Part shown: positions 55,601-62,889 of the stretch, piece by piece
How positions within the stretch are numbered: the first letter of the stretch is position 1
Layout of the letters: each line of letters starts with the position of its first letter
Assembly (NCBI RefSeq): GCF_016907925.1
Contig: NZ_JAFBCZ010000017.1
Span: 1-64,000, forward strand
Direction of reading: 5' to 3'
Source: Herpetosiphon giganteus
Lineage (GTDB): Bacteria; Chloroflexota; Chloroflexia; Chloroflexales; Herpetosiphonaceae
Length of the DNA: 64,000 nt
The notes under the pieces: generated by a model
Seen by the model: the letters and a program-made list of their open reading frames with translations, nothing else
Databases searched by the model: none
Told to the model about the DNA's origin: nothing
Made by a program: the position numbers and the translations under genes

Positions 55601-55940
55601 ATTCAGGGTCTCTGTCTATATCAATGACTGGTGGCTCTGGCCAGTTGGCTGTTTCGGCAGCATATACAGCTTCTAGAGTATTTGTATAATCTGCTAGGGT
55701 TAGCCCTTCAATATCGACATTGCCTTCAGCATCAGTAATGATAGGATCGACTAAGATTAAGAAATGAGGTGTTAATTTAATATTGGACGGGTTATAGGTC
55801 GTTGGGTCACACATGGTCTCAGGGCTTTGTTGCTGACGCTGTTGTTTTGGTAATGCTTCTTGGGCGTTTATCTGGCTTGGCAGATAGCTACTCAGAAGTG
55901 CGATCAGCCCGAAGAGTGAAATGAACCTAATCCTTTTCAT
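49602..55940 (-). CDS. Giant secreted multidomain protein (2112 aa)
   Basis: A signal peptide (cleavage likely after SQINA, residue 25) leads into a metallopeptidase-like domain with AHEFHHMIQLG (HExxH at 190-194) and WFESTSMYMEE (Glu 213). A VWA-like segment follows near 465-640 with a MIDAS-like DxTxS (470-474). Five Calx-beta domains (about 920-1500) each contain the EGxxxxxxV and IIDDxxxExxExF motifs. The C-terminus holds three copies of a 160-190-residue domain (LFVTGS..., LVxVSSxV, PVLVWExAxxDDMxMTG) separated by Thr/Pro linkers, with a 48-bp tandem duplication in one linker. ATG 55940 has GGAGG 5 nt upstream. Role in adhesion or predation is inference. Confidence 0.8.
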   Translation of the reverse strand: MKRIRFISLFGLIALLSSYLPSQINAQEALPKQQRQQQSPETMCDPTTYNPSNIKLTPHFLILVDPIITDAEGNVDIEGLTLADYTNTLEAVYAAETANWPEPPVIDIDRDPEWNGKQLVYIGLETNGYGRVVPNAVADDTNYGPFVGVVNQATGAMATCMLLTNDYSRFESDYNGTLKANAYLRAAIAHEFHHMIQLGMGDNDPFAHTLWFESTSMYMEEQVDTTINANHIYGYPIIETALADNENNRLDNKFRQWLMLQYAHEHYGGMAKIKNLWNGIAAGQSGLYSFVHSFASEAEFNEFYHRYAISLRFMKDCATVSRYCFQEGSAYQTRILDAGLEPLIDHERLLKRKFISVTLNDHYASKWITVPHTGQYKLAFKQTAGSGQFKVSLVTEVVTNQGDSLEVQPLTINQQGIGEINYVAPAGATQAALVVSNVAAPQLNQINEPNSVNESTFSLTIQGPIAFVIDDTASMADDLQEVKSIITEVIDTPSTPLNVSEYLLTTFKDDVNYRGSFNAQDFKAQIAALEAASGGDCPENYLGAVRETAQHTTNADLHIYTDAGFFGTYREHREVYKLLNQRGIRPIVYFQNDCEPLGSRAAADSTQADQQPANNQRSLAPIIAGQQIMGRAEMQSLSEQTGGLFLPIRPYELAAATRLALTTSQFQIAADYVNRPINGPTTRSFPIDSSVSMVQVLNTTTQGNSSFTLKNPANQAITSDQANITELSNIQAYSIENPLPGTWSTQLDGDGTAVTNVWVQSPLQLVVNQPTILTYEQTNTLNFEVVGKVLSPTFELQHADGSLAAVIQAYDDGLHGDGVARDRRFTAQYYMASDEPVWLVLNGWNSAHEPIRRIGLQPFSAIKPISIDLPRNPITTEEGKTLAIPVNLSQIETTPITVSYSVHEATATINSDFQAVSGTLRFEPGFSNQIIIIPIIDDQVLEAAETFSVQISQPTTGTIRTAAVSVTIQASDRIDLPTQPILTNEGRSVLVPVTRTETTQPITLSYTTQAGTAQAGSDFVAQTGTISFFEGVASQHIAIPILDDNLAEAAESFTLHLTNSNQIQAGTSQTTITIQPNDQVNIKADSYTVSEGQPALVQIELNAPATKPVSVTYSVTAGSALEGEDYYHSIAPVVIEPGQTTATLYFYIPDDNQYEADETFSISLTGVQNAQVGATITSNVTISKNDELALSPYPRLYLDEWQQLVELPLTLAQPRAVTVTVDYRTLAYNGTNAATPLLDYTPISGTLTFPPYTTVQTLTLPLIDDRWAEPDERLFIRLENPINTTAVASTEIVILTNDTIELGNTTTSINEQATIQIPIGLSMNAPASQPITLTYQTIDGTALAGQDYIHQTGVITMPPLSYERVVYLDIPIIDDNELESAETFNIVIANPSHAELGAKRNLTITIKANDVPIPTATPLPANSVLFVTGSPASANDAAVIDRLEQQLGLNVITRDHNSVTAADASNGIKLVLVSSSVASTKIGSMFRDTPIPVLVWENAIFDDMQMTGSTNGTHFGVTAAGTQLTITNASHDLAAGLNGTISVYTSAQTMSYGGNLPTSAINIAYAAGNSTKRVIWGYESGTSMVGLTAPARRVGIFFGDLNTNQLTNQGWQLFDAAVTWAMTAPTAPNPTATTVIASPTATSSLPTATTVIASPTATSSLPTATPAGGTILFVAGSTSLNPSDTVIKSLLEARGYSVLVKKDSDAQSSDANGKKLIVVSSTVTSGNVTTKFLHADVPVLVWDMALFDDMKLTGATVGQDQGTTENVTTGTIVNSSHPLAGGLSGSVTLTSNGQALTFGEPNSNAVVVARAGGSNRSVLFGYEACALLKDNLSPAPARRVGLFLNDNTAIVLEPSGTTLVNAAITWALGGYPCINGATATPSNPASSTATSVPPTSTTTPPSTPVVTTTPSAKTALFVVNNANSLNSGDAAVKTRLETLGYSVTPISAGLATSSDSNGKTLVLISSSVSATNVNTKFKAVTVPVIIWEYALYDDMAMTNTTSGSDYGYTSGSSIFISNATHALAGGLSGTVNIYSNAVNIPFGVPNGNAITIGSASNASTNKPYFAYERNAAMLGGFSVNARRVGLFWIDTASPTNDAWTLFDAAVTWASMP
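50950..51045 (-). repeat. 48-bp in-frame tandem duplication
   Basis: Two perfect 48-bp units (50950-50997, 50998-51045) in the linker between C-terminal domains 1 and 2 of the giant secreted protein. Each codes 16 residues of Thr/Ala/Ser/Pro-rich linker (TATTVIASPTATSSLP), so it lengthens the linker without changing the frame. Confidence 0.95.
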
Positions 55941-55962
55941 AACTTCCTCCCAAAATGAATAC

Positions 55963-56460
55963 TTATGGCGTTGGCGTGCGTTCCAGTAACGGTGTGATCG
56001 TGACAACCTGGCCCTGCTGACAGTGCAGCTTTGATTGAAAACGGATGCTATTTAACTCCTGTTGTACACAGGGGCTAAACGTACAGAATTTCTCTCGTGT
56101 GTCTAGAAACGTGTCGCGCTCAAATCCCCGTTCGCGTGGGTTCCAAGGGTCTCTATGATTGCCACGGAGTGCGTCAGGATACTTCTCGCGATAATCCACG
56201 AGATATATCTGGTAAAGATAGAACTGATCGCGGCTAATCCGGCCTTCGGCAAAGGCTTGCCGTAAAATATCCATTGAATACATGGTTGTTTGCATGGCGC
56301 GTTGGGTGGCTATGGGCACGGGCACAATCGCATTGCCACACACATCGGTTGTGGTTGGGCGCGCGAACCATGTTTCGGGCAGGATGGCACCGATAACGAT
56401 GCCGCTGAGCAGCAATCCAAGGCCAGCAAGCAACCAGCGCAGATGTTTAATTTTGCCCAT
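55963..56460 (-). CDS. Membrane-anchored hypothetical protein (165 aa)
   Basis: One N-terminal transmembrane helix (about residues 9-29, LLAGLGLLLSGIVIGAIL) and a mostly polar outer part with several Cys (e.g. TDVCGNAIVP, KFCTFSPCVQQEL, KLHCQQG). AAGGAAG lies about 8 nt before the ATG at 56460; the longer frame to 56538 has no site. It is 22 nt upstream of the giant secreted protein gene, so the two are co-transcribed; it may help its export or anchoring. No family recognised. Confidence 0.65.
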   Translation of the reverse strand: MGKIKHLRWLLAGLGLLLSGIVIGAILPETWFARPTTTDVCGNAIVPVPIATQRAMQTTMYSMDILRQAFAEGRISRDQFYLYQIYLVDYREKYPDALRGNHRDPWNPRERGFERDTFLDTREKFCTFSPCVQQELNSIRFQSKLHCQQGQVVTITPLLERTPTP

Positions 56461-56797
56461 CAACGGCTTCCTTTCTGCTATTGCAGCCCAAAGCATTGCC
56501 AATGCGGGCACAAATGCATGCGATGAACTGTTGCGCATCTGCCCACACCATGCTGCATAATTAACCCAAACCCGTTTATGGGTGGATTGAGCATGAGTAG
56601 TGACGATTGCTATGAATTTGGCAACATTGATTGAGTTAGTGTATGGGGAAATCCCCTTCTTTCACGGTATAGAGTAGTTGATCGCTTGGGATTTGTCAAT
56701 CATTTTTAAGTTTCAATTTTGGTATAGATTTGGCTGGGTTTAAATGCTAAAGGCAGCCAAAAATCCAGCAGCCAAGCGCAATTCGCAAAGGAGTATT
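56461..56797. other. Divergent intergenic region without gene
   Basis: About 340 nt, AT-rich towards the right. It contains a short inverted repeat GGGGA/TCCCC (56645-56649/56652-56656). Hexamers TTGTCA (56693) and TATAGA (56723) are present but 24 nt apart. No gene or RNA is supported. Confidence 0.5.
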
Positions 56798-57475
56798 ATG
56801 CAGCCTAGCTATTACTTACAACGGCCAAGCTTGCCAAACGAGCCGAGCCAAATTGCCCAATTCGAGGCAATTTGGGCCACAATCGAAGCATCGTCCACGC
56901 CAATCGACCTAACCGCGTTGGTTGATTCGCCGCGCTGGCAATTTTTGGCCTATCTTGCAGAATACAAGCCGGTGCTGTTTCATGGCTCTGGCAACCCAAA
57001 TTTAGGTACACTTGTGCCTCGTCAAGCAAGCGATATTGTCGAATTTGGCAATCAGTTGGCAGTGTATGCGGCCTCCGATGGCATTTGGCCAATTTTTTAT
57101 GCCATCCTTGAGCGCGGCCAAGCAGAGGTTTCGTTGTTGAATGCCTGTTTTCGCAGCCTGAATGACGATGGGAGCTTCGCTGATCCCCATTATTTCTTCT
57201 CCATCGATGACCAAGCGCATCAGCGCCAGCCATGGCGGGCAGGCACGATTTACATTCTGCCGCAAGCTGGTTTCGTGGCCAAACCACGCAGTTATAAACG
57301 TGGCATGACATTGCAAATTATGGAATGGGCGAGTGGGCACGAGGTTGCGCCAATTGCCAAACTTACGGTTGAACCCCACGATTTTCCATTTCTCAATCAG
57401 GTGCGTAGCCACAATCTTGCAACCCTCATCGAGCGTGCCACCGCCAATCCAGCTGGCTTTCCTTGGCTTGAATAG
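56798..57475 (+). CDS. Unrecognised protein (225 aa), possibly ADP-ribosyltransferase-like
   Basis: A 225-residue cytoplasmic protein. The central segment LFHGSGNPNLGTLVPRQ followed by LAVYAASDGIWPIFYAIL resembles the HGS...L.P.....VYAT...A..FA pattern of ART-like folds (RNA 2'-phosphotransferase, DUF3990-type), but no catalytic triad can be assigned. AAAGGAG lies 5 nt before ATG 56798; the longer frame (56744) lacks a site. The photolyase/monooxygenase pair follows after 44 nt. Confidence 0.55.
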   Translation: MQPSYYLQRPSLPNEPSQIAQFEAIWATIEASSTPIDLTALVDSPRWQFLAYLAEYKPVLFHGSGNPNLGTLVPRQASDIVEFGNQLAVYAASDGIWPIFYAILERGQAEVSLLNACFRSLNDDGSFADPHYFFSIDDQAHQRQPWRAGTIYILPQAGFVAKPRSYKRGMTLQIMEWASGHEVAPIAKLTVEPHDFPFLNQVRSHNLATLIERATANPAGFPWLE

Positions 57476-57493
57476 CCCAACGCTTGGTATAAT
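57463..57493 (+). promoter_or_regulatory. Putative promoter of FMO-type gene
   Basis: A perfect TATAAT (57488-57493) with TTGGCT (57463-57468) 19 nt upstream, at the end of the preceding gene. The start site would be about 20 nt before the ATG at 57520. Confidence 0.45.
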
Positions 57494-57519
57494 GGGTTAT
57501 TGGTTTGATGAGGTTGGCA

Positions 57520-59001
57520 ATGCAAACACTTGATTTTGATGTGTTGATTGTTGGGGCTGGTTTATCAGGCATTAGTGCAGCCTATTATTTGCAAACTCGC
57601 TGCCCAACCAAACGCTATGCTATTTTGGAAGGTCGCACGGCCATTGGCGGCACGTGGGATCTCTTTCGCTATCCTGGCATTCGCTCGGATTCGGATATGT
57701 ACACGCTGGGCTACGCCTTTCGGCCTTGGCACAGCTCCAAGGCGATTGCCGATGGAGCCTCGATTTTGCAGTATATTCGCGAAACCGCCCAAATTTATGG
57801 CATTGATCAGCAGATTCGCTTTAGGCAGATGGTGCGGCGGGTTAGTTGGTCGTCGGAGCAAGCGCTTTGGACGGTCGAGGTTGAGCGCTTGGCTGAAGGC
57901 GATAGCGTGCAATATCGCTGTAATTTTCTCTATATGTGCGGCGGCTACTACGATTATAGCCAAGGCTACACGCCAGAATGGCCGAGTTTAAGCCAATTCC
58001 AAGGGCGGGTGGTGCATCCCCAAGCCTGGCCACAGCAGCTCGATTATCGCGATCAACGGGTGGTTGTGATTGGTAGTGGGGCAACCGCAATTACCTTGGT
58101 GCCAGCAATGGCTAAGCAAGCAGCCCATGTGACCATGCTCCAACGTTCGCCAAGCTATGTTGTGGCTCAGCCCGCCCATGATCAAAGTGCTGAGCGCATT
58201 CGGCGGTGGTTGCCAGCCAAATTGGCCTTTCATGTGATTCGCTGGCGCGCGATTATCCAAAGTATTTTCTATTATGTGTTGATGCGTAGTTTGCCGAGCA
58301 TTGCCAAACGGGCCTTGATCAAGATGGCGCAACAGGAGCTTGGCACGAGCTACGATGCCAAACTGCACTTTACGCCAAATTACAATCCATGGGATCAACG
58401 GCTTTGTTTAGCGCCCGATGGCGATTTTTTCAAAGCCTTGAAAGCGGGCCACGCCAGCGTTGTGACCGACCAGATTGAGCATTTCACGCCAACCGGCATT
58501 CAGCTTAAATCGGGCCAAACCTTGAGCGCTGATCTGATTGTGACCGCTACCGGCCTGAATTTGCGCTTGCTCAGCGGAATTGAAGTGCTGGTTGATGGAC
58601 GCAAGGTTGAGCTGGGCACAACTCTGAATTACAAAGGCATGATGCTCAGTGATGTGCCAAATTTGGCCTTGGCCTTTGGCTATACCAACGCTTCGTGGAC
58701 GCTCAAATGCGAATTAACCTCGATGTATGTTTGTCGGTTGCTGAATTATATGGATCGCCATGGCTATGCGTATTGTGTGCCCAAGAATTTTAACCCAGCC
58801 ATGGCCACCGAGCCAGCGCTGAATTTTACTTCCAGTTATGTGCAACGAGTGCTCAGCCATTTGCCACGCCAAGGCCGCAACCGCCCGTGGAAGCTCTATC
58901 AAAATTATCTGCTCGATCTGCTCATGTTGCGGCTGGGCACGCTTGATGATGGCAATATGGAATTTTTGCGGCCTTGGCCAAGCCAACGGCAGGTTGAATA
59001 A
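57520..59001 (+). CDS. Flavin-containing/Baeyer-Villiger-type monooxygenase (493 aa)
   Basis: The N-terminal LIVGAGLSGISAAYYL is the FAD-binding fold, VVVIGSGATAITLVPAM the NADPH-binding fold, and FQGRVVHPQAW matches the FxGxxxHxxxW fingerprint of Baeyer-Villiger/FMO enzymes. It would oxidise a ketone or heteroatom using NADPH and oxygen. Start ATG 57520 has GAGG 6 nt upstream; the TTG at 57505 does not. Its stop directly abuts the convergent photolyase stop. Confidence 0.88.
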   Translation: MQTLDFDVLIVGAGLSGISAAYYLQTRCPTKRYAILEGRTAIGGTWDLFRYPGIRSDSDMYTLGYAFRPWHSSKAIADGASILQYIRETAQIYGIDQQIRFRQMVRRVSWSSEQALWTVEVERLAEGDSVQYRCNFLYMCGGYYDYSQGYTPEWPSLSQFQGRVVHPQAWPQQLDYRDQRVVVIGSGATAITLVPAMAKQAAHVTMLQRSPSYVVAQPAHDQSAERIRRWLPAKLAFHVIRWRAIIQSIFYYVLMRSLPSIAKRALIKMAQQELGTSYDAKLHFTPNYNPWDQRLCLAPDGDFFKALKAGHASVVTDQIEHFTPTGIQLKSGQTLSADLIVTATGLNLRLLSGIEVLVDGRKVELGTTLNYKGMMLSDVPNLALAFGYTNASWTLKCELTSMYVCRLLNYMDRHGYAYCVPKNFNPAMATEPALNFTSSYVQRVLSHLPRQGRNRPWKLYQNYLLDLLMLRLGTLDDGNMEFLRPWPSQRQVE

Positions 59002-60468
59002 TTATGCTTCCGTTGGTTGCTGCAAGGCTTCGCGATAGGCGGCGAGTGCTCGTTCGCGGGCAAAACCATGATCAACCAACGGCGCTGGATAATCGCGGCC
59101 AATCACACAGCCAAGATGTTCTTGCAGGGTTTGCGGCATTGTCCATGGCTCGTGAATGTAGCGATCGGGCACGTTGGCCAGCTCGGGCACAAAGCGCCGA
59201 ATGTATGTGCCTTGCGGATCGTGCTTTTTGCTCTGGGCAATTGGGTTGAAAATGCGAAAATAGGGCTGAGCCGATGGCCCGCTGGAGCCTGCCGCCCACT
59301 GCCAGCCGCCATTATTAGCAGTAGGGTCTGCATCGCATAATTGCTGCATGAAATAGCGCTCCCCCCACCGCCAATCGATCAACAGGTCTTTGACTAAAAA
59401 CGAGGCGCTGATCATGCGCACTCGATTGTGCATCCACGCCGTTTGGTTGAGCTGGCGCTGGCCTGCATCGACAATTGGATAGCCAGTTTGGCCCTGTTGC
59501 CATGCGTTAAATTCGGCAGGATCGTTGCGCCATTCAATCTGGTCGTAGCGTGGATCGAGCGACTGTTTGAGCATCTGCGGATTGTGGTAGATCAATTGGG
59601 TGTAATAATCGCGCCATGCCAATTCCTTGATCCAGGTATCGACTCCTTGGCGCTGCTCAGCGGTTAGTGGCTCGGTCAGCAGATCGACGGCGCGTTGCAG
59701 ACATTGACGTATCGAAATGCTGCCCATGCGTAAATCGACCGAAAGCTGCGAGGTGCCAGCTTCGGCGGGCAGTTCGCGAGCATGGTCATATTTCAAGACC
59801 GATAAACTGCGCCGCCGATCAAAAAATTGGCTCAAACGCTGTTGGGCTGCTGCTTCACCAACCGTAGGTAGCGTTTGCTGCAATTCAAAACCCAAATCGG
59901 CCAACTGCGGAATTGATAGGCTGCTTAAATCGCTTGCTGGGGAAACAAGCTTGGTGGGGGCTGACACCAATTGCTCGGCCTGTGCATAAGCCAATTCGCT
60001 CCAGCGCTTGACATATGATCCAAACACCAGATAGGGCTTTTGCTGGCCCTTGGTTTTTAGCCCTTCAGGCTCGACTAAAACGCTATCGTGAAACGAATGG
60101 GCTTGCAGGCCCTCTTGGCGCAACCAGTGTTTGACCGCAGTATCCCGCTTAATCGCATACGGCAAATAATCGCGATTCCAATATACGCCGCTGGCTTGAG
60201 TTTCATGCACGAGGGTTTGCAATTCGGCTAGCGGTTGGCCATGGCGCACAATCAAGCGGCTGCCCAACTGGCGCAAATCGTGGTCAAGCGCTGCCAGCAT
60301 GGCGAGGGTCACGCCAGTTAAGGCTGCTCCCACATAGCCATCGTGCAAAATTGCATCATCGAAAATAAAAACCGGAATAACCTCGCCAGCGCTTGCCACA
60401 ACCGCAGCATGCAAGGCACGATGATCAGCCAAGCGTAAATCTCGTCGGAACCAACAAATAACAGGCAT
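59002..60468 (-). CDS. phr: Deoxyribodipyrimidine photolyase, cryptochrome/photolyase class I (488 aa)
   Basis: Light-driven repair of cyclobutane pyrimidine dimers. The N-terminal WFRRDLRLADHRAL is the antenna-domain signature; the FAD-binding C-terminal half holds ELAWRDYYTQLIY, GQTGYPIVDAGQRQL, MHNRVRMISASFLVKDL and NNGGWQWAAGSSG with SAQPYFRIFNP. Size is typical. ATG 60468 is preferred to the longer frame since it starts the conserved part, with GGGAG 7 nt upstream. The Shine-Dalgarno lies inside the terminator of the upstream gene. Confidence 0.93.
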   Translation of the reverse strand: MPVICWFRRDLRLADHRALHAAVVASAGEVIPVFIFDDAILHDGYVGAALTGVTLAMLAALDHDLRQLGSRLIVRHGQPLAELQTLVHETQASGVYWNRDYLPYAIKRDTAVKHWLRQEGLQAHSFHDSVLVEPEGLKTKGQQKPYLVFGSYVKRWSELAYAQAEQLVSAPTKLVSPASDLSSLSIPQLADLGFELQQTLPTVGEAAAQQRLSQFFDRRRSLSVLKYDHARELPAEAGTSQLSVDLRMGSISIRQCLQRAVDLLTEPLTAEQRQGVDTWIKELAWRDYYTQLIYHNPQMLKQSLDPRYDQIEWRNDPAEFNAWQQGQTGYPIVDAGQRQLNQTAWMHNRVRMISASFLVKDLLIDWRWGERYFMQQLCDADPTANNGGWQWAAGSSGPSAQPYFRIFNPIAQSKKHDPQGTYIRRFVPELANVPDRYIHEPWTMPQTLQEHLGCVIGRDYPAPLVDHGFARERALAAYREALQQPTEA

Positions 60469-60517
60469 AAAAAAACTCCCCAACTGTACGCAGCATACTA
60501 CGCACAATTGGGAAGTT
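60469..60517 (-). terminator. Terminator of the upstream protease gene, fused to the photolyase leader
   Basis: On the minus strand AACTTCCCAATTGTGCG (complement of 60501-60517) pairs imperfectly with CGTACAGTTGGGGAGTT (60474-60490), followed by seven T that run directly into the photolyase ATG. The GGGGAG in the 3' arm is also the photolyase ribosome site. Confidence 0.65.
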
Positions 60518-60535
60518 GGATGGTTATTAATGAGC

Positions 60536-62743
60536 TTATTGCTTGCTTGCGATTGGCAAGTAGACCTTTTGCTCACTTGGCGTTGGCGTGACGCTGACGC
60601 TTGGTGTCACGCTTGCGGTTGGGGTAACGCTTGCGGTTGGAGTTGCAGTGTTGGTTGCGGTTGGGCTAACCGTTGCTGGCGTTGGGGTTGGCGTGCGGGT
60701 TGGGGTCGTGGTTGCCGTTGCCGTTGGGGTAATTGGCGTTGGCGTGATGTTGACCCCGTTGATCGTAAAGTTGGCGTTGGAAATATCAAAGAAGATATTA
60801 TCTGCACAACGCACTTTGATCCGCGCAGCAGCTGCATTGACGTTTGGTGCAACGACAGTTTCGCTGCCATCGTTGGGCGTATTGCTCACTAAGGCATTGA
60901 AGCTCGTGCCGCCATCGGTTGAGAGCAAAATATTCACATTGGCACAGTTAATTGGGGCCGCAGTGGTATTGGCTACATCCCAGGTGACGGTTTCGTTAGC
61001 ATCACCTGTCCAAGCAATTGCTGTATTTGGCGCAGTTACTTGGAAGGGGCCAGCGCTATTGTTGACCGTCAGCACAGCCGTATCCAAGCCATAGCCACCA
61101 GCCCCAGCGTGATTGTCACGCACAGTCAAGCGGAAGGTCAAGGTGCGGTTGGTGGTTGGCAATGCTTCGCCAATGGTGCTGGTGTTGTTCAAAATGTCGC
61201 TGAGCTTAGGCAGGGTACGCACATTGCTCACTGTTGAATTGAAACTGCGGAAGATTGGGCGCGTGCCATTATCGGTATTTGGTGGCGAAGCAGCCCCCAA
61301 ATCATATTGTTCCCAATCGTAGGTCAGGCTATTGTCTTCTGCATCGGTTGCGCTGGCGGTCAATTCAAATGGCGTGTTCGCAGGAATCGTGTAATCGCTG
61401 CCTGCGTTGGCGACTGGTGGCGTATTGCCAGTTTGTTGGGTCGTGCCACAGGTTGCGCCGCCGCCAGTGGTAATGAAGGCCGAAATTTCTTCCAAGCTCT
61501 TGACGTGGAAATCGAAATCGCTGTTTGGTTGCAAGTTTTCAGCGCCACAAATACCGGCATAAGCCATAATTGTCGAGCCGCTGCCTGGTTCGTAGGCTGC
61601 ACCGCTTGAGCGATTGCCACCGCCACAACTGCCAGTTGTGCCGTTGAAGGTATGGTTGCCGCCAAATTGATGGCCAATTTCGTGGGCGACATAATCTACA
61701 TCAAACGCGTCGCCAACTGGCGAGCCTGAGCCAGTTACGCCGCGCGCTTTGTTGCTGGTTGAACAGACTGAGCGTAATGAGGCAACGCCACCGCCGCCAG
61801 TGCTGAACACATGGCCAATATCATAGTTGGCGCTGCCGATCACACTGGTTAAGTTAGTTTGGTTTTGGCCAAGCATGGTGCTGCCGCTATTGTTGGTGTA
61901 GGGGTCGCTGCTGGCGTTGGTATAGACAATCAGGTCGTTGTTGGCGATCAATTCCATGCGCACTGAGAGATCGCGTTCGTAGATGCCGTTAACGCGGTTC
62001 ATGCTGGTGACGATTGCCGCCATTGCGCCGCTGACTGTGCCACCATGGAAGGCGGTATATTCGCCAGTGGCGGCCATGGCTAGGCGATAGGTGCGCAAGG
62101 TTTCGCCGATTGAATAGCGTTCTGGCACGGTTAATGGGGCGTTATCCAACAGATTTGGCTCGAAATCGATGCCGGTGCGTTCGGCCAACTTAGTGGGATC
62201 AGCCATAAAGTTACGGCTATCGTACACAATATAGTTGCTGGTATCGTTGCGGCTGTAGGGGTCGATAAAAATCCGACCTGATTCGCTCAAAATCATGCCG
62301 TGAAAGCCGCGTGGCGTAAGATCAAGCCGCGCGCTGGTGGTTGGTTGATCGATTGATTGCGCCAAGAAGGTGCGAATTTCAGGGAACTTGGCGGCCAAAG
62401 CTGGAGCCATAATTGGCGATTCGACGACGCGGAATTTGCCAAATTGGCCATTGGGCAAGGGCAAATCCAAAATCAGCCCCGATTTTTGAACTTTGGTTTG
62501 GGCTTCTTGGGGCACGCGGCTCAAGTGTTGTTCGAGCAAAGCCAAATCGAGGCTAACCGTGCGATAGACCGTTGGAATGATTTCGCGCGAGCCTTTTTGT
62601 TGAATGCTCTGTTCAGCAACATTCGCCCATAGCCCATCAGATGAGCTGACGCTGGGTGTGAACATTGCAGTTGCCGTGATCACACTAATTAGGGCAATGC
62701 TCACCACTGCAAAAATGATCACCCATGAACGACCAAAACGCAT
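60536..62743 (-). CDS. Secreted reprolysin-like zinc metalloprotease (735 aa)
   Basis: A membrane-type signal (WVIIFAVVSIALISVITATAM), a prodomain, and an M12B/reprolysin-like catalytic domain with HEIGHQFGGNH (HExxHxxGxxH) and a Met-turn STIMAYAG. A PKD-like domain (PPVANAGSDYTIPANTPFEL) and a second beta-sandwich follow, then a Thr/Pro linker with TATPT- and VTPTASVTP-type repeats and the tail EQKVYLPIASKQ. Many Chloroflexota exoproteins end in such a VYLP motif, presumably a sorting signal. ATG 62743 has AAGG 7 nt upstream. A terminator precedes the photolyase downstream. Confidence 0.87.
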   Translation of the reverse strand: MRFGRSWVIIFAVVSIALISVITATAMFTPSVSSSDGLWANVAEQSIQQKGSREIIPTVYRTVSLDLALLEQHLSRVPQEAQTKVQKSGLILDLPLPNGQFGKFRVVESPIMAPALAAKFPEIRTFLAQSIDQPTTSARLDLTPRGFHGMILSESGRIFIDPYSRNDTSNYIVYDSRNFMADPTKLAERTGIDFEPNLLDNAPLTVPERYSIGETLRTYRLAMAATGEYTAFHGGTVSGAMAAIVTSMNRVNGIYERDLSVRMELIANNDLIVYTNASSDPYTNNSGSTMLGQNQTNLTSVIGSANYDIGHVFSTGGGGVASLRSVCSTSNKARGVTGSGSPVGDAFDVDYVAHEIGHQFGGNHTFNGTTGSCGGGNRSSGAAYEPGSGSTIMAYAGICGAENLQPNSDFDFHVKSLEEISAFITTGGGATCGTTQQTGNTPPVANAGSDYTIPANTPFELTASATDAEDNSLTYDWEQYDLGAASPPNTDNGTRPIFRSFNSTVSNVRTLPKLSDILNNTSTIGEALPTTNRTLTFRLTVRDNHAGAGGYGLDTAVLTVNNSAGPFQVTAPNTAIAWTGDANETVTWDVANTTAAPINCANVNILLSTDGGTSFNALVSNTPNDGSETVVAPNVNAAAARIKVRCADNIFFDISNANFTINGVNITPTPITPTATATTTPTRTPTPTPATVSPTATNTATPTASVTPTASVTPSVSVTPTPSEQKVYLPIASKQ

Positions 62744-62844
62744 AGATATTCCTTTCCACAAAACAGCAAGGCCTATTATACAACTAATTAAGCGATGATT
62801 AAGCGGCTGCTAGTGTGGATTGGCTGGGTGCTAAACCCTCGCAA

Positions 62845-62870
62845 GATGCTACCAAAAGCAAGGTAGCATC
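62845..62870. other. Stem-loop between protease and VOC genes
   Basis: GATGCTACC (62845-62853) and GGTAGCATC (62862-62870) form a perfect 9-bp stem with an 8-nt loop. No T-run follows on either strand, so it may be a weak terminator of the VOC gene or a stability element. Confidence 0.45.
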
Positions 62871-62889
62871 CTGCATTGTGATAAGCGAA

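Noticed and set aside
56693-56728. Promoter TTGTCA/TATAGA upstream of the 225-aa gene
   Set aside because: The 24-nt spacing is too long for a sigma-70 promoter.
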